Under the pieces are notes generated by a model. It was not told the DNA's origin and searched no databases. It saw only the letters and a list, made by a program, of their open reading frames with translations. A stretch of DNA of 64,000 bases, taken from Phytoactinopolyspora alkaliphila (GTDB lineage Bacteria; Actinomycetota; Actinomycetes; Jiangellales; Jiangellaceae). Below are positions 15,220 to 23,555 of the stretch, piece after piece (position 1 is the first letter of the stretch; every line of letters begins with the position of its first letter). The stretch is taken from contig NZ_JAAGOB010000008.1 of NCBI RefSeq assembly GCF_010550695.1, positions 62,001-126,000 of the forward strand, in the 5' to 3' direction. The translations under genes were made by a program, and so were the position numbers.

Positions 15220-16260
15220 ATGCCTGAGCAGCGAACCGGCGCTGTCACTCTCACCGATGTCGCCCGCGAGGCCGGCGTCTCCCTCGCCACCGCGTCGCGG
15301 GCCATCAACGGCAGTACCCGGCAAGTGGGCGAAGAACTGCGTGAACGCGTACTCGCCGCTGCCCACAAGCTGAACTACGCCGCCAATACGCAGGCGCAGG
15401 CCGTGGCGAAGGGCAGGACCAATATCGTCGGTTTGCTCGTTCACGACATCGCCGATCCGTACTTCTCCTCCATCGCCACCGGCGTGATCCGGGTGGCGGA
15501 GGCCAGTCAGATGCTGGTCACGCTCGCGAACACCGAACGGAACCCGGCTCGGGAGGTCGAGCACCTCGGCGCCCTGCGCGGCCAGCACAGCAGGGTCGCG
15601 ATCCTGGTCGGCAGCCGCGTCTCCGAAAGCGCCGAGGCAGACGCCCTACGGCGGGAGATCGCTGCCTTCGAGCGCACCGGCGGCCGCGTGGTGATGGTCA
15701 GCCAGGACCTGCATCCCGCGGACACGGTCGCACTGGAGAACCGGGCCGGCGCCCGCGAGCTCGCGACGGAACTCGTCGGGCTCGGCTACCGTCACTTCGG
15801 CATCCTCGCCGGCCCCGGCACATTGCTCACCGCGCACGACCGCACCGAAGGGTTCGCCGACGGGCTGGCCGCCAGCGGAGTGGATCTCGATCAGTCCAAC
15901 GTGATTCACGGCGACTTCACCCGGGACGGCGGGTATACCGCGATGGTGCAACTGCTCGAGCGCGAAGCGGAGGTGGATTGCGTCTTCGCCGCGAACGACG
16001 TGATGGCGGTAGGGGCGATGACCGCCTGCCGGGATCACGACGTCGATCTTCCCCGGACGCTCGGCATGGCCGGGTTCGACGACATCACCACGCTGCGGGA
16101 CATCAGCCCGTCGCTGACCACGGTGCGGATGCCCCTGGAGCGTGCCGGGGCCCTGGCGTTGCAGCTCGCTCTGGATGCCGATCCCGGCGATCCGCCGCGG
16201 GTGCGCACCCTGGCCGGCGAGGTCGTCATCCGGCAGAGCACGCCACCTCGCTCCCCATGA
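15220..16260 (+). CDS. LacI-family transcriptional regulator
   Basis: 346 residues; ATG preceded by CGGAG six bases upstream. The N-terminal HTH with hinge is TLTDVAREAGVSLATASRAI followed by VLAAAHKLNYAANTQAQAV. The C-terminal ~280 residues are a periplasmic-binding-protein-like effector domain (NIVGLLVHDIADPYFSSIA, later VFAANDVMAVGAM and GMAGFDDI). It probably binds the operator before its own gene and the very similar site before the Gfo/Idh-DUF993-isomerase operon, releasing both when a sugar or cyclitol derivative binds. The stop TGA lies inside the left arm of a CCATGATCATTG dyad. Confidence 0.92.
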   Translation: MPEQRTGAVTLTDVAREAGVSLATASRAINGSTRQVGEELRERVLAAAHKLNYAANTQAQAVAKGRTNIVGLLVHDIADPYFSSIATGVIRVAEASQMLVTLANTERNPAREVEHLGALRGQHSRVAILVGSRVSESAEADALRREIAAFERTGGRVVMVSQDLHPADTVALENRAGARELATELVGLGYRHFGILAGPGTLLTAHDRTEGFADGLAASGVDLDQSNVIHGDFTRDGGYTAMVQLLEREAEVDCVFAANDVMAVGAMTACRDHDVDLPRTLGMAGFDDITTLRDISPSLTTVRMPLERAGALALQLALDADPGDPPRVRTLAGEVVIRQSTPPRSP

Positions 16261-16312
16261 TCATTGGCTCCTGCGTGCCTCGTCATGTCGGTGATCGACA
16301 ATGATCATGGGA
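16252..16312. repeat. CCATGATCATTG-family dyad (copy A2)
   Basis: Arms TCCCCATGATCATTG (16252-16266) and CAATGATCATGGGA (16299-16312) with a 32-base centre. The LacI stop codon is the TGA of the left arm. It separates the regulator from the operon promoter and could form a terminator hairpin. Confidence 0.8.
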
Positions 16313-16328
16313 GGGTTGCGGAGGTGGG

Positions 16329-16377
16329 ATGACGCGAATGCGGCAATCGTGTATGCTCAAATTGGTAAGCGCTTTCC
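16329..16377 (+). promoter_or_regulatory. Promoter and LacI-type operator of the Gfo/Idh-DUF993 operon
   Basis: ATGACG (16329-16334) and TATGCT (16352-16357) are 17 bp apart and make a plausible sigma-70-type promoter. The start point would fall at about 16364. GGTAAGCGCTTTCC (16364-16377) is a LacI-family operator with a perfect AAGCGCTT core, so repressor binding would cover the start site. Confidence 0.65.
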
Positions 16378-16388
16378 TGGAGGAGACA

Positions 16389-17540
16389 TTGGCACGCACC
16401 CCGATCGGCGTCATCATGAACGGCGTTACCGGCCGGATGGGTTACCGGCAGCATCTCGTCCGTTCCATCCTGGCCATTCGCGAGCAGGGCGGTGTTGAGC
16501 TGGCCGACGGCACGCGCGTCCAGCTCGAGCCGCTGCTGGTCGGCCGCAACGAGACCAAGCTCCGCGAGATCGCGGACCGGCACGGCCTGAGCCGCTGGAC
16601 CACCGATGTGGACGGTGCGCTCGCGGACCCGGAGATGCAGATCTACTTCGACGCCCAGCTCACCTCGGTGCGGGAGGCGTCAATCATCAAGGCCATCGAG
16701 GCGGGCAAGCACATCTACACGGAGAAACCAATCTCGGAAAGCGTCGACGCCGCGCTCGAGCTCGCCCGCAGGGCCCGCGAGGCCGGAGTGAAGAACGGCG
16801 TCGTCCATGACAAGCTGTTCCTCCCCGGCCTGGTCAAACTGCGCCGGCTGATCGACAGCGGGTTCTTCGGCCGCATCCTCTCGGTCCGCGGCGAGTTCGG
16901 CTACTGGGTGTTCGAGGGCGATTGGCAGTCCGCCCAGCGGCCCAGCTGGAACTACCGCAAGGAAGACGGCGGCGGCATCGTCAGCGACATGTTCTGCCAC
17001 TGGGACTATGTGCTGAGCAACCTGTTCGGCCCGATCAAGGCGGTGACCGCTCGCGCCGTCACCCATATTCCGCAGCGCTGGGACGAGCAGGGCAAGCCCT
17101 ACGACGCCACCGCTGACGACGCCGCCTACGCCATCTTCGAACTCGACGGCGGCGTCATCGCCCAGCTCAACTCGTCGTGGTGTGTCCGCGTCCACCGCGA
17201 CGAGCTGGTCGAGTTCCAGGTCGACGGCACCGAGGGCAGTGCGGTCGCCGGCCTGCACGGCTGCGTCGCGCAACACCGTGGCGCCACGCCCAAGCCGGTG
17301 TGGAATCCGGACTTGGTGGAGACCGAGCCGTTCCGCTCCCAGTGGCAGGACGTGCCGGCCAACGCCGATATCGACAACGGCTTCAAGGCGCAGTGGGAGC
17401 TGTTCATCCGGCACGTCGTCGAGGATGCGCCGCATCCGTACGACTTCCTGGCCGGAGCGCGGGGAGTACGCCTGGCGGAGGCGGGGCTGGCGTCGTCGGC
17501 GGAGGGCCGGCGGATCGAGCTGATGGAGCTGACGCTGTGA
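16389..17540 (+). CDS. Gfo/Idh/MocA-family oxidoreductase
   Basis: 383 residues from TTG 16389. GGAGGAG lies six bases upstream, whereas an upstream ATG would put the operator inside the coding region. The N-terminal Rossmann fold opens with PIGVIMNGVTGRMGYRQHLV. The family EKP motif is IYTEKPISESVDAA near residue 115, followed by a long alpha/beta C-terminal domain (YWVFEGDW, GGGIVSDMFCHWDYVL). It should oxidise a hydroxyl of a sugar or cyclitol with NAD(P). First gene of an operon with a DUF993 aldolase-like protein and a TIM-barrel isomerase, under an adjacent LacI repressor. The substrate is unknown; the VTGRMGYRQHL opening differs from the GxGxxG of inositol dehydrogenases. Confidence 0.82.
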   Translation: MARTPIGVIMNGVTGRMGYRQHLVRSILAIREQGGVELADGTRVQLEPLLVGRNETKLREIADRHGLSRWTTDVDGALADPEMQIYFDAQLTSVREASIIKAIEAGKHIYTEKPISESVDAALELARRAREAGVKNGVVHDKLFLPGLVKLRRLIDSGFFGRILSVRGEFGYWVFEGDWQSAQRPSWNYRKEDGGGIVSDMFCHWDYVLSNLFGPIKAVTARAVTHIPQRWDEQGKPYDATADDAAYAIFELDGGVIAQLNSSWCVRVHRDELVEFQVDGTEGSAVAGLHGCVAQHRGATPKPVWNPDLVETEPFRSQWQDVPANADIDNGFKAQWELFIRHVVEDAPHPYDFLAGARGVRLAEAGLASSAEGRRIELMELTL

Positions 17541-17588
17541 CTTCGCCAGCACGGCCCGCCGCCGTGCCCGCCGCCCGGCCCGCCGCCC

Positions 17589-17634
17589 TGCGTCCTGCAG
17601 ACCGGGGCCCCCAGCGCTCGACCTGCAGGACGCA
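17589..17634 (+). other. Stem-loop between the Gfo/Idh and DUF993 genes
   Basis: TGCGTCCTGCAG (17589-17600) and CTGCAGGACGCA (17623-17634) are perfect reverse complements separated by 22 bases. The hairpin ends 15 bp before the DUF993 start and lies just upstream of its ribosome-binding site (GAAGGAGA). It could adjust expression within the operon by attenuation, RNA processing or stability. Confidence 0.55.
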
Positions 17635-17649
17635 ACGGAAGGAGACGGC

Positions 17650-18804
17650 ATGACGACGATCCAGCTCCCGGCCGACGGTGGCGGCACCGCCACGTACACT
17701 CTGCACGAACCCGGCGTGTGGACGAAGCCCGCGGCGCCGTTCGAGTCCCGGGTCGCGTTCGCCGCCGCCCACGTCGTCGCCGACCCGCTGGGCGACAACA
17801 CCCCCGGCGCCCCCGCCGTCGTCGACTGGGACTCCACCCTGGCCTTCCGTCACCACCTGTGGTCCTACGGCCTCGGCGTCGCGGAAGCCATGGACACCGC
17901 GCAGCGTGGCATGGGCCTGGACTGGCCCGCCACCCATGAGCTGATCCGGCGCAGCGCCGCCGAGGCAGCATCGGTGGGTGGGCGGATCGCCGCGGGCGCG
18001 GGCACCGACCACCTGACCGGGGCGACGTCGCTCGACGACGTGGTCTCCGCCTACGAGATGCAACTCGCCGCCGTGCAGGACGCCGGTGCGCAAGCGATCA
18101 TCATGGCGAGCCGCCAGCTCGCGGCGCTGGCAACAGGCCCCGACGACTACCGCGCCGTCTACGACCGTGTCCTTCCTCAGGCCGGGTCTCCCGTCATCCT
18201 GCACTGGCTGGGCCCGATGTTCGATCCCGCGCTGAGCGGATACTGGGGCACCGACGACGTCGACGTCGCTATCGAGCATGTCCTGAGGCTGATCCGGGAC
18301 CATGCCGATCAGATCGACGGCGTGAAAGTCTCCCTGCTCGACGATGCCTACGAGAAGACGGTGCGTGCCCATCTGCCGTCGGGCGTCCGGCTCTACACGG
18401 GCGACGATTTCAACTATCCGGAGCTGATCCGCGGAGACGGCGCTCACCACAGCGACGCGCTGCTGGGCATCTTCGCCGCGATCGCCCCGGCGGCGTCGGC
18501 GGCTCTGCAAGCGCTGGACGCGAAGGACGACGACGCCTACGACGCGGCGTTCACGCCCACACTGGCGCTGGCCCGGCACGTGTTCAGCGCGCCGACCTAC
18601 TACTACAAGGCCGGGATCGCCTTCCTGTCCTGGCTCTCCGGCTTCCAGCCCGGATTCACCATGGTGGGCGGGCTGCAGAGCGCACGGAGCCTCCCGCACC
18701 TGGTGGAGGCGTTCCGGCTGGCGGACTCCGCGCGTCTGCTTCCCGACCCGGAGCTGGCCGCCTCCCGGATGACGATGCTGCTGAAAACCTACGGGGTGCT
18801 GTGA
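17650..18804 (+). CDS. DUF993-family protein (dihydrodipicolinate-synthase-like aldolase)
   Basis: 384 residues; ATG with GAAGGAGA upstream. The sequence matches the DUF993 family, distant TIM-barrel relatives of DapA/NAL class I aldolases. Seen here are DWDSTLAFRHHLWSYGLGVA, QAIIMASRQLAAL, VILHWLGPMFDPALSGYW, DGVKVSLLDDAYEKTVRAHL (Lys in a position suitable for a Schiff base) and GDDFNYPELI. A retro-aldol or dehydratase step on an oxidised sugar acid or cyclitol is plausible from fold and operon company, but no reaction is known to me for this family. It is flanked by an oxidoreductase and an isomerase; the stop overlaps the next start (TGATG). Confidence 0.78.
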   Translation: MTTIQLPADGGGTATYTLHEPGVWTKPAAPFESRVAFAAAHVVADPLGDNTPGAPAVVDWDSTLAFRHHLWSYGLGVAEAMDTAQRGMGLDWPATHELIRRSAAEAASVGGRIAAGAGTDHLTGATSLDDVVSAYEMQLAAVQDAGAQAIIMASRQLAALATGPDDYRAVYDRVLPQAGSPVILHWLGPMFDPALSGYWGTDDVDVAIEHVLRLIRDHADQIDGVKVSLLDDAYEKTVRAHLPSGVRLYTGDDFNYPELIRGDGAHHSDALLGIFAAIAPAASAALQALDAKDDDAYDAAFTPTLALARHVFSAPTYYYKAGIAFLSWLSGFQPGFTMVGGLQSARSLPHLVEAFRLADSARLLPDPELAASRMTMLLKTYGVL

Positions 18805-19619
18805 TGCGGCGGCTGTCGCTGAACCAGAAGACGACCAACTCGTGGTCCGTGGCGCAGGCGGTCGACGGCTGTGTGCGCGCCGGCATCGAGTCGATCGGGC
18901 TATGGAGAGAGCCGGTGCACGACGCCGGCGTGGCGAAGTCCGCGGCATTGGTGCGCGACGCGGGGCTACGGGTGTCCTCACTCTGCCGGGGTGGATTCAT
19001 CACGGCGATAGGCGGCGAGGAGCGTCGTCGTGCCCTGGACGACAACCGCCGCGCCATCGACGAGGCGGCCGAGCTCGGCGCGTCGTGCCTGGTGATGGTG
19101 GTGGGCGGCCTGCCCGAGGGTGACCGCGACCTGCCCGGCGCACGAGCGCGCGTGGCCGGCGGTATCGCCGAACTGGTCCCGCATGCGTTGGAGCGCGGCA
19201 TTCAGCTCGCGCTGGAGCCGATGCATCCTCTCTACTGCGCCGATCGCGGCGTGCTGTCCACGCTCGGACAAGCTTTGGACATCGCCGAACAGCACCCGGC
19301 ATCGGCGGTCGGCGTCGTCGTCGACACGTTCCACGTGTGGTGGGATCCGGACGTGGAACGGCAGATCGCGCGGGCAGCCGGCCGGATCTCCAGCTTCCAG
19401 GTGTGCGACTGGATCACGCCGTTCCCCGGCGACGCGCTGCTCTCCCGCGGAATGATGGGCGACGGGCACATCGACTTCCGCCGTCTCCGCCGCCTGGTCG
19501 AGGACGCCGGATACGACGGCGACATCGAGGTTGAGATCTTCAATGCCGACGTGTGGGCCGCCGACCCAGACGGCGTCGTCGCCCTGATGAAGCAGCGCTA
19601 CGCCGACCACGTCCTCTGA
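18804..19619 (+). CDS. Sugar phosphate isomerase/epimerase (AP endonuclease 2-like TIM barrel)
   Basis: 271 residues; ATG 18804 overlaps the preceding TGA. The xylose-isomerase-like TIM barrel is seen as SIGLWREPVHDAGVAKSAAL, LVMVVGGLPEGDRDLPGARA, QLALEPMHPLYCADRG (metal Glu), GVVVDTFHVWWDPDVERQI (metal Asp/His) and YDGDIEVEIFNADVWAADP (final metal Glu). Such enzymes interconvert ketoses, aldoses or keto-inositols in a metal-dependent way. It is the last gene of the LacI-regulated operon. With the dehydrogenase and DUF993 protein it would supply an isomerisation step between oxidation and cleavage. Confidence 0.82.
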   Translation: MRRLSLNQKTTNSWSVAQAVDGCVRAGIESIGLWREPVHDAGVAKSAALVRDAGLRVSSLCRGGFITAIGGEERRRALDDNRRAIDEAAELGASCLVMVVGGLPEGDRDLPGARARVAGGIAELVPHALERGIQLALEPMHPLYCADRGVLSTLGQALDIAEQHPASAVGVVVDTFHVWWDPDVERQIARAAGRISSFQVCDWITPFPGDALLSRGMMGDGHIDFRRLRRLVEDAGYDGDIEVEIFNADVWAADPDGVVALMKQRYADHVL

Positions 19620-19625
19620 CCCAGG

Positions 19626-19858
19626 TTGGTCACCTGATCGTCGAAATGTCGTCTGATCGTGTCCCGTGTCACAGCATGTGGACACTTCATGATCAGGTGA
19701 CCAACGCGGCCGGAATCACCGTGTTCGGTCATCTGATCAAGAAGCGTCCGCATACTGGGATGAGATCAGATGGCACACCTGCGTCCTGAGCCCGCGTTTC
19801 GTCCCCTGATCGTTTCCCGTGGCGCGATCGGACGACATTTCGACGATCAGGTGACCAA
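19626..19858. repeat. Long nested inverted repeats between convergent operons
   Basis: The 33-base segment 19626-19658 (beginning TTGGTCACCTGATCGTCG) recurs inverted at 19826-19858 with 32 of 33 matches. A third copy of the outer 14 bases (GATCAGGTGACCAA) lies at 19691-19704 and makes a local hairpin with the left arm. The structure fills the space between two converging genes, so bidirectional termination or a mobile repeat are the main options. Nothing else was seen in this intergenic stretch. Confidence 0.75.
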
Positions 19859-19874
19859 GCCGCAGGAAGGATGG

Positions 19875-20894
19875 TCAGCGGTCCTTGAGGTACAGGCCGG
19901 GCTTGTCGCGCAGCGCGACGGGAACACGCCCGCCTCTGTGCAGCGACGTCAGGCCGGCGTCGGAGACGACCGCTGCGGCGTAACCGTCCCAGGTGCTGGG
20001 CCCGACGGCCGTCCCGGCCACCACGGAGTCGATCCAGTGCTGCAGCTCCACGTCGTAGGCCTTCTCGAAGCGTTCCTGCCAGTCCGCCGCTATCGGCGAG
20101 CCCTGTATACCCTCCCGGCGGACTACCACGGGAGCCACCGGCCCCAGTTCCACGGTGCCGTCCTCCCCCACCACCTCGGTACGGATGTCGTATCCGTAGC
20201 GGATGTTGACCGACGTCTCCAGATCCACGAATGCGCCGCTCTCGGTCTCCAGGAGCAGCAGCAGCGGGTCCTGGACGTCGCCACCGTGCCGGTTCGGCCG
20301 CGGCCGGTGCACGGTCACGGCGGTGATCTCCTCGTCCAGGAGCCATCGCACGACGTCGAACTCGTGGACAGCGGTGTCGGTGATCGCCATGTCGGCGACA
20401 TAGTGCGGCTGGACCGTGGGGTTGCGGTGCGCGCAGTGGACCAGCAGCGCCGCGCCGATCGACCCGCCGGCGACGACCTCTCGCAGCGCCAGGTAGCCGG
20501 GGTCGTAGCGGCGCATGAAGCCGAGCTGCACCAGGCGGCGCCCCGCCGCCACCTCGGCGTCGACGATCCGTCCCGCGGCCTCGCCCGACGGCGCCAGCGG
20601 CTTCTCGCAGAACACCGGCTTGCCGGCCTGGATACAGGCCACGACGTACTCCTCGTGCGTGGCCCCCCAGGATGCCACCAGGACGGCGTCCACGTCGTCG
20701 TCGGCGATCACGTCCAGCCCGGTGGCGTGCACGGTGACGCCGATCGCCTGCCCGGCCACTTGCCGTGCCCGTTCCGGATCCACGTCCGCGACCGCCACGA
20801 CGCGGGCGCCGGCAAGCACGCCGGTAAGCCGGCGGATATGGTCCTGCCCGATCATCCCGACGCCGATCACACCGACGCGCACAGTCATGCTCAT
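19875..20894 (-). CDS. Gfo/Idh/MocA-family oxidoreductase (inositol 2-dehydrogenase-like)
   Basis: 339 residues; ATG with GGAGGAG upstream. Rossmann motif GVIGVGMIGQDHIRRL, then VVAVADVDPERAR. The EKP motif is VFCEKPLAPSGEAAGRI, then LGFMRRYDPGYLALREVV and ITDTAVHEFDVVRWLL with the catalytic-site Asp and His of IolG-type enzymes. It probably oxidises myo-inositol or a stereoisomer to the inosose with NAD. It is the last gene of the leftward inositol cluster and a second IolG-like enzyme there, separated from the iolE-like gene by a CCATGATCATC dyad. A different isomer specificity from the first is likely. Confidence 0.82.
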   Translation of the reverse strand: MSMTVRVGVIGVGMIGQDHIRRLTGVLAGARVVAVADVDPERARQVAGQAIGVTVHATGLDVIADDDVDAVLVASWGATHEEYVVACIQAGKPVFCEKPLAPSGEAAGRIVDAEVAAGRRLVQLGFMRRYDPGYLALREVVAGGSIGAALLVHCAHRNPTVQPHYVADMAITDTAVHEFDVVRWLLDEEITAVTVHRPRPNRHGGDVQDPLLLLLETESGAFVDLETSVNIRYGYDIRTEVVGEDGTVELGPVAPVVVRREGIQGSPIAADWQERFEKAYDVELQHWIDSVVAGTAVGPSTWDGYAAAVVSDAGLTSLHRGGRVPVALRDKPGLYLKDR

Positions 20895-20901
20895 CTCCTC
20901 C

Positions 20902-20961
20902 TCCCATGATCATCGATGATCTGCCGGCCTGGCATCCGCCGAATCGTCGATGATCATGGGA
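20902..20961. repeat. CCATGATCATTG-family dyad (copy A3)
   Basis: Arms TCCCATGATCATCGATGAT (20902-20920) and ATCGTCGATGATCATGGGA (20943-20961), 18 of 19 complementary, with a 22-base loop. It lies between the iolE-like stop (one base away) and the ribosome-binding site of the downstream Gfo/Idh gene. Confidence 0.8.
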
Positions 20962-21876
20962 TCAATCAAGCGGAACCCACGACCGCAGCATCTCCCGGTT
21001 GGCCCGCTGGTCGCCGGCGGCACGCCCGGGCGGGTCCGACGGCGAGGGGACGACGTCCTGCTCAACGACGAGCCAGCCTCCGAACCCGTCGGCCACCACC
21101 GCATCCATGAAGGCCACCAGGTCGAGGTCGCCCGCTCCCAGCGCGACGAAGGCCTGCCGTTCCCACACCGCCCGCATTCCGGCGCGTTCGCGCACCACGT
21201 CGGCTAGTACGTCCTTGCGCACGTCCTTGACGTGCAGATGGTTGATCCGCTCGCTCCAGCGCCGCCATCCCTCGACCGGGTCGCCCCCGCCGATGATGAG
21301 GTGTCCGCTGTCCAGCGTCAGTCCCACGTCGGTCCGGTCGAGGAAGATGTCGATCTCCTCGGGCGTCTCGACGTGCGTGCAGGCGTGGTGGTGGAACGTC
21401 GGCTCCAGGCCCACGGCCCGGATCCGTGCGGCCACCCTCGCCACATTCGACGCCAGCCGCGCCCAGCCGGCGTCGTCCAGCATCACGTGCCGGCCGCCTC
21501 CCGGGTTGGCCCGGCGAGCGTCCGAACCTGAGTCGGCCAGCGTCGGCAACGGGAGGCGCGACGGGTCGGCCTCGGCGGCGGCGACGAAGATCTCCAGCGC
21601 GTCGTCGAGCGCAGCCAGCGACGAGGCGAACTCTGCTTCATCGGCAGTGAACGGCAGGTCCACCCAGCCTCCCGCTAAAGCCATCCCGTGGTCCCGCAAC
21701 CGCTGACGCAACACGTCGCCCCGACCCAGCCACCCCGGAGGGCCGAGATCAATGCCGTCGTACCCGGCGTCGCGCAGCGGACCCAGAACGGTCTCCGGCT
21801 CGGGGAAATCCGCGCCCGCGGTCAGCTCGAAGATGCCGAAGCTCACTGGAGCGTTCGCGATTCCCGTGAATGTCAT
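20962..21876 (-). CDS. iolE: IolE-like inosose dehydratase / TIM-barrel isomerase
   Basis: 304 residues from ATG 21876; a TTG two codons upstream is possible. The opening IANAPVSFGIFELTAG and YDGIDLGPPGWLGRGD follow the IolE pattern (NAPVSWG ... GY-G-ELGP-G). FHHHACTHVETPEEIDIFLD, GLTLDSGHLIIGGGDP and NHLHVKDVR carry the metal and substrate residues. IolE removes water from 2-keto-myo-inositol to make the diketone used by IolD. In the operon it sits after mmsA and before the second Gfo/Idh. Divergence in the ELTAGADFPEPE segment leaves room for a related isomer, so the symbol is a best guess. Confidence 0.7.
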   Translation of the reverse strand: MTFTGIANAPVSFGIFELTAGADFPEPETVLGPLRDAGYDGIDLGPPGWLGRGDVLRQRLRDHGMALAGGWVDLPFTADEAEFASSLAALDDALEIFVAAAEADPSRLPLPTLADSGSDARRANPGGGRHVMLDDAGWARLASNVARVAARIRAVGLEPTFHHHACTHVETPEEIDIFLDRTDVGLTLDSGHLIIGGGDPVEGWRRWSERINHLHVKDVRKDVLADVVRERAGMRAVWERQAFVALGAGDLDLVAFMDAVVADGFGGWLVVEQDVVPSPSDPPGRAAGDQRANREMLRSWVPLD

Positions 21877-21970
21877 GTCCAACCTTTCAAGCCTTGATGC
21901 GACGGGACGGCCAGATCGAGAACAACCTGGCCCGGGAAACCCGACCCGGAAACAGTCGGTGCCGGTGTCA

Positions 21971-23467
21971 TCATTGATGCGTCGGGAAGTGATAGCTGGC
22001 GCCCACCGGGTTGTCCACGTGCGGCCAGCGGGACGTGACGACCTTGGCGCGAGTGTAGAAGGAGACGCCTTCAGGCCCGTGCACGTGCTTGTCTCCGAAG
22101 AGGGAGTCTTTCCACCCGCCGAACGAGTAGTAGGCCATGGGCACCGGGATAGGCACGTTGATGCCGATCATGCCCACCTGCACACCGCGCTGGAAGCGGC
22201 GGGCCGCCTCGCCACTGGAGGTGAAGATCGCCGTCCCGTTGCCATAGGGGTTCGCATTCACCAGCGCGATCGCGTCGTCCACGGTCTCCACCCGGACCAC
22301 GGAAAGCACCGGGCCGAAGATCTCCTCCCGGTACACGTCCATCTCCGGCGTCACTCGGTCGATGACGGTTGGCCCCACCCAGAAGCCGTTCTCATGGCCG
22401 TCCACGACGTAGTCACGCCCGTCGACGGCCAGCGACGCGCCCTGCTCCGCGCCGGACCCGATCAGCCCGACGATCCGGTCCCGCGCGGCGGCCGTCACCA
22501 CCGGGCCCATCTCGCTGGCGGCGTCGCGTCCGGGGCCGACGCGCACCTTGGCGGCCTTGGCAGCGACCGCGTCCACCAACCCGTCGCCGGCATCACCGAC
22601 GGTCACCGCCGCCGAGATCGCCATGCACCTCTCCCCCGCCGAACCGAACGCGGCGGCCACCATGTGCTCGGAGGCGAAGTCGACGTCCGCGTCCGGCATG
22701 ACGATGGCGTGGTTCTTGGCACCGCCCAGCGCCTGCACCCGCTTGCCGCTGACACTGGCGCGCTCGTGGATGTAACGGGCGATAGGAGTGGACCCCACGA
22801 ACGAGACCGCCGAGATGCCCGGATGGTCGAGGATCGCGTCGACGGACGTCTTGTCCCCGTGCACCACGCTGAACACGCCGTCCGGTAGGCCGGCCTCCGC
22901 CCACAGCTCCGCCACCAGCATCGACGCCGACGGGTCGCGCTCGCTCGGCTTCAGCACGAAGGTGTTGCCGCAGGCGATCGCCACCGGGTGCATCCACATC
23001 GGCACCATCACCGGGAAGTTGAACGGCGTGATGCCCGCGACGACGCCCAGCGGCTCGCGGAAGCTGAACACGTCGACACCGGTGGAGACCTGGTCGGAGT
23101 AGTCACCCTTGAGCAGGTGCGGGATGCCGCAGGCGAACTCCACCACCTCCAGGCCGCGCTGCACCTCGCCCAGTGCGTCCGAGACGACCTTGCCGTGCTC
23201 GTCGGCGATGATCTCCGCCAGATCCTGGGCCCTGGCGTCCACAAGCTGGCGGAAGGCGAAGAGGATCTTGGCCCGCTTGCTCAGCGACGTCTGCGACCAG
23301 GACTGGAATGCCTCCGAGGCAGCGGCCACGGCCGCGTCGACGTCGGCCGGGTCGGCAAGCAGGACGTCGGCCTGGTGCTCGCCGGTGGCCGGGTTCCAGA
23401 CGGTTCCGGTCCGGGTCGACGTGCCCGCCGCCTGGCGGCCGCCGATCCAATGCTGGATGGTTCTCAC
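21971..23467 (-). CDS. mmsA: Methylmalonate-semialdehyde dehydrogenase (acylating)
   Basis: About 498 residues from GTG 23467 (VRTIQHWIGG); exact start uncertain because purine-rich upstream sequence fits poorly. This is a CoA-acylating aldehyde dehydrogenase: ITPFNFPVMVPMWMHP, QALGGAKNHAIVMPDADVD and FGSAGERCMAISAAV (catalytic Cys). The usual general-base Glu region carries Asn instead, as in MMSDH/IolA. The ending PVPMAYYSFGGWKDSLFGD is characteristic of the family. It converts malonate semialdehyde or methylmalonate semialdehyde to acetyl- or propionyl-CoA, the last step of inositol breakdown. It lies in the iol operon between iolD and iolE. Confidence 0.92.
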   Translation of the reverse strand: MRTIQHWIGGRQAAGTSTRTGTVWNPATGEHQADVLLADPADVDAAVAAASEAFQSWSQTSLSKRAKILFAFRQLVDARAQDLAEIIADEHGKVVSDALGEVQRGLEVVEFACGIPHLLKGDYSDQVSTGVDVFSFREPLGVVAGITPFNFPVMVPMWMHPVAIACGNTFVLKPSERDPSASMLVAELWAEAGLPDGVFSVVHGDKTSVDAILDHPGISAVSFVGSTPIARYIHERASVSGKRVQALGGAKNHAIVMPDADVDFASEHMVAAAFGSAGERCMAISAAVTVGDAGDGLVDAVAAKAAKVRVGPGRDAASEMGPVVTAAARDRIVGLIGSGAEQGASLAVDGRDYVVDGHENGFWVGPTVIDRVTPEMDVYREEIFGPVLSVVRVETVDDAIALVNANPYGNGTAIFTSSGEAARRFQRGVQVGMIGINVPIPVPMAYYSFGGWKDSLFGDKHVHGPEGVSFYTRAKVVTSRWPHVDNPVGASYHFPTHQ

Positions 23468-23555
23468 TTCTTCCACAGCCCCTTCCGGGTGTGCTGGTCG
23501 CATGCTCTCCGGCGCCTTCGGCTGTCCCGTTCACACGCGCCGGCGGTTCTCGCGT

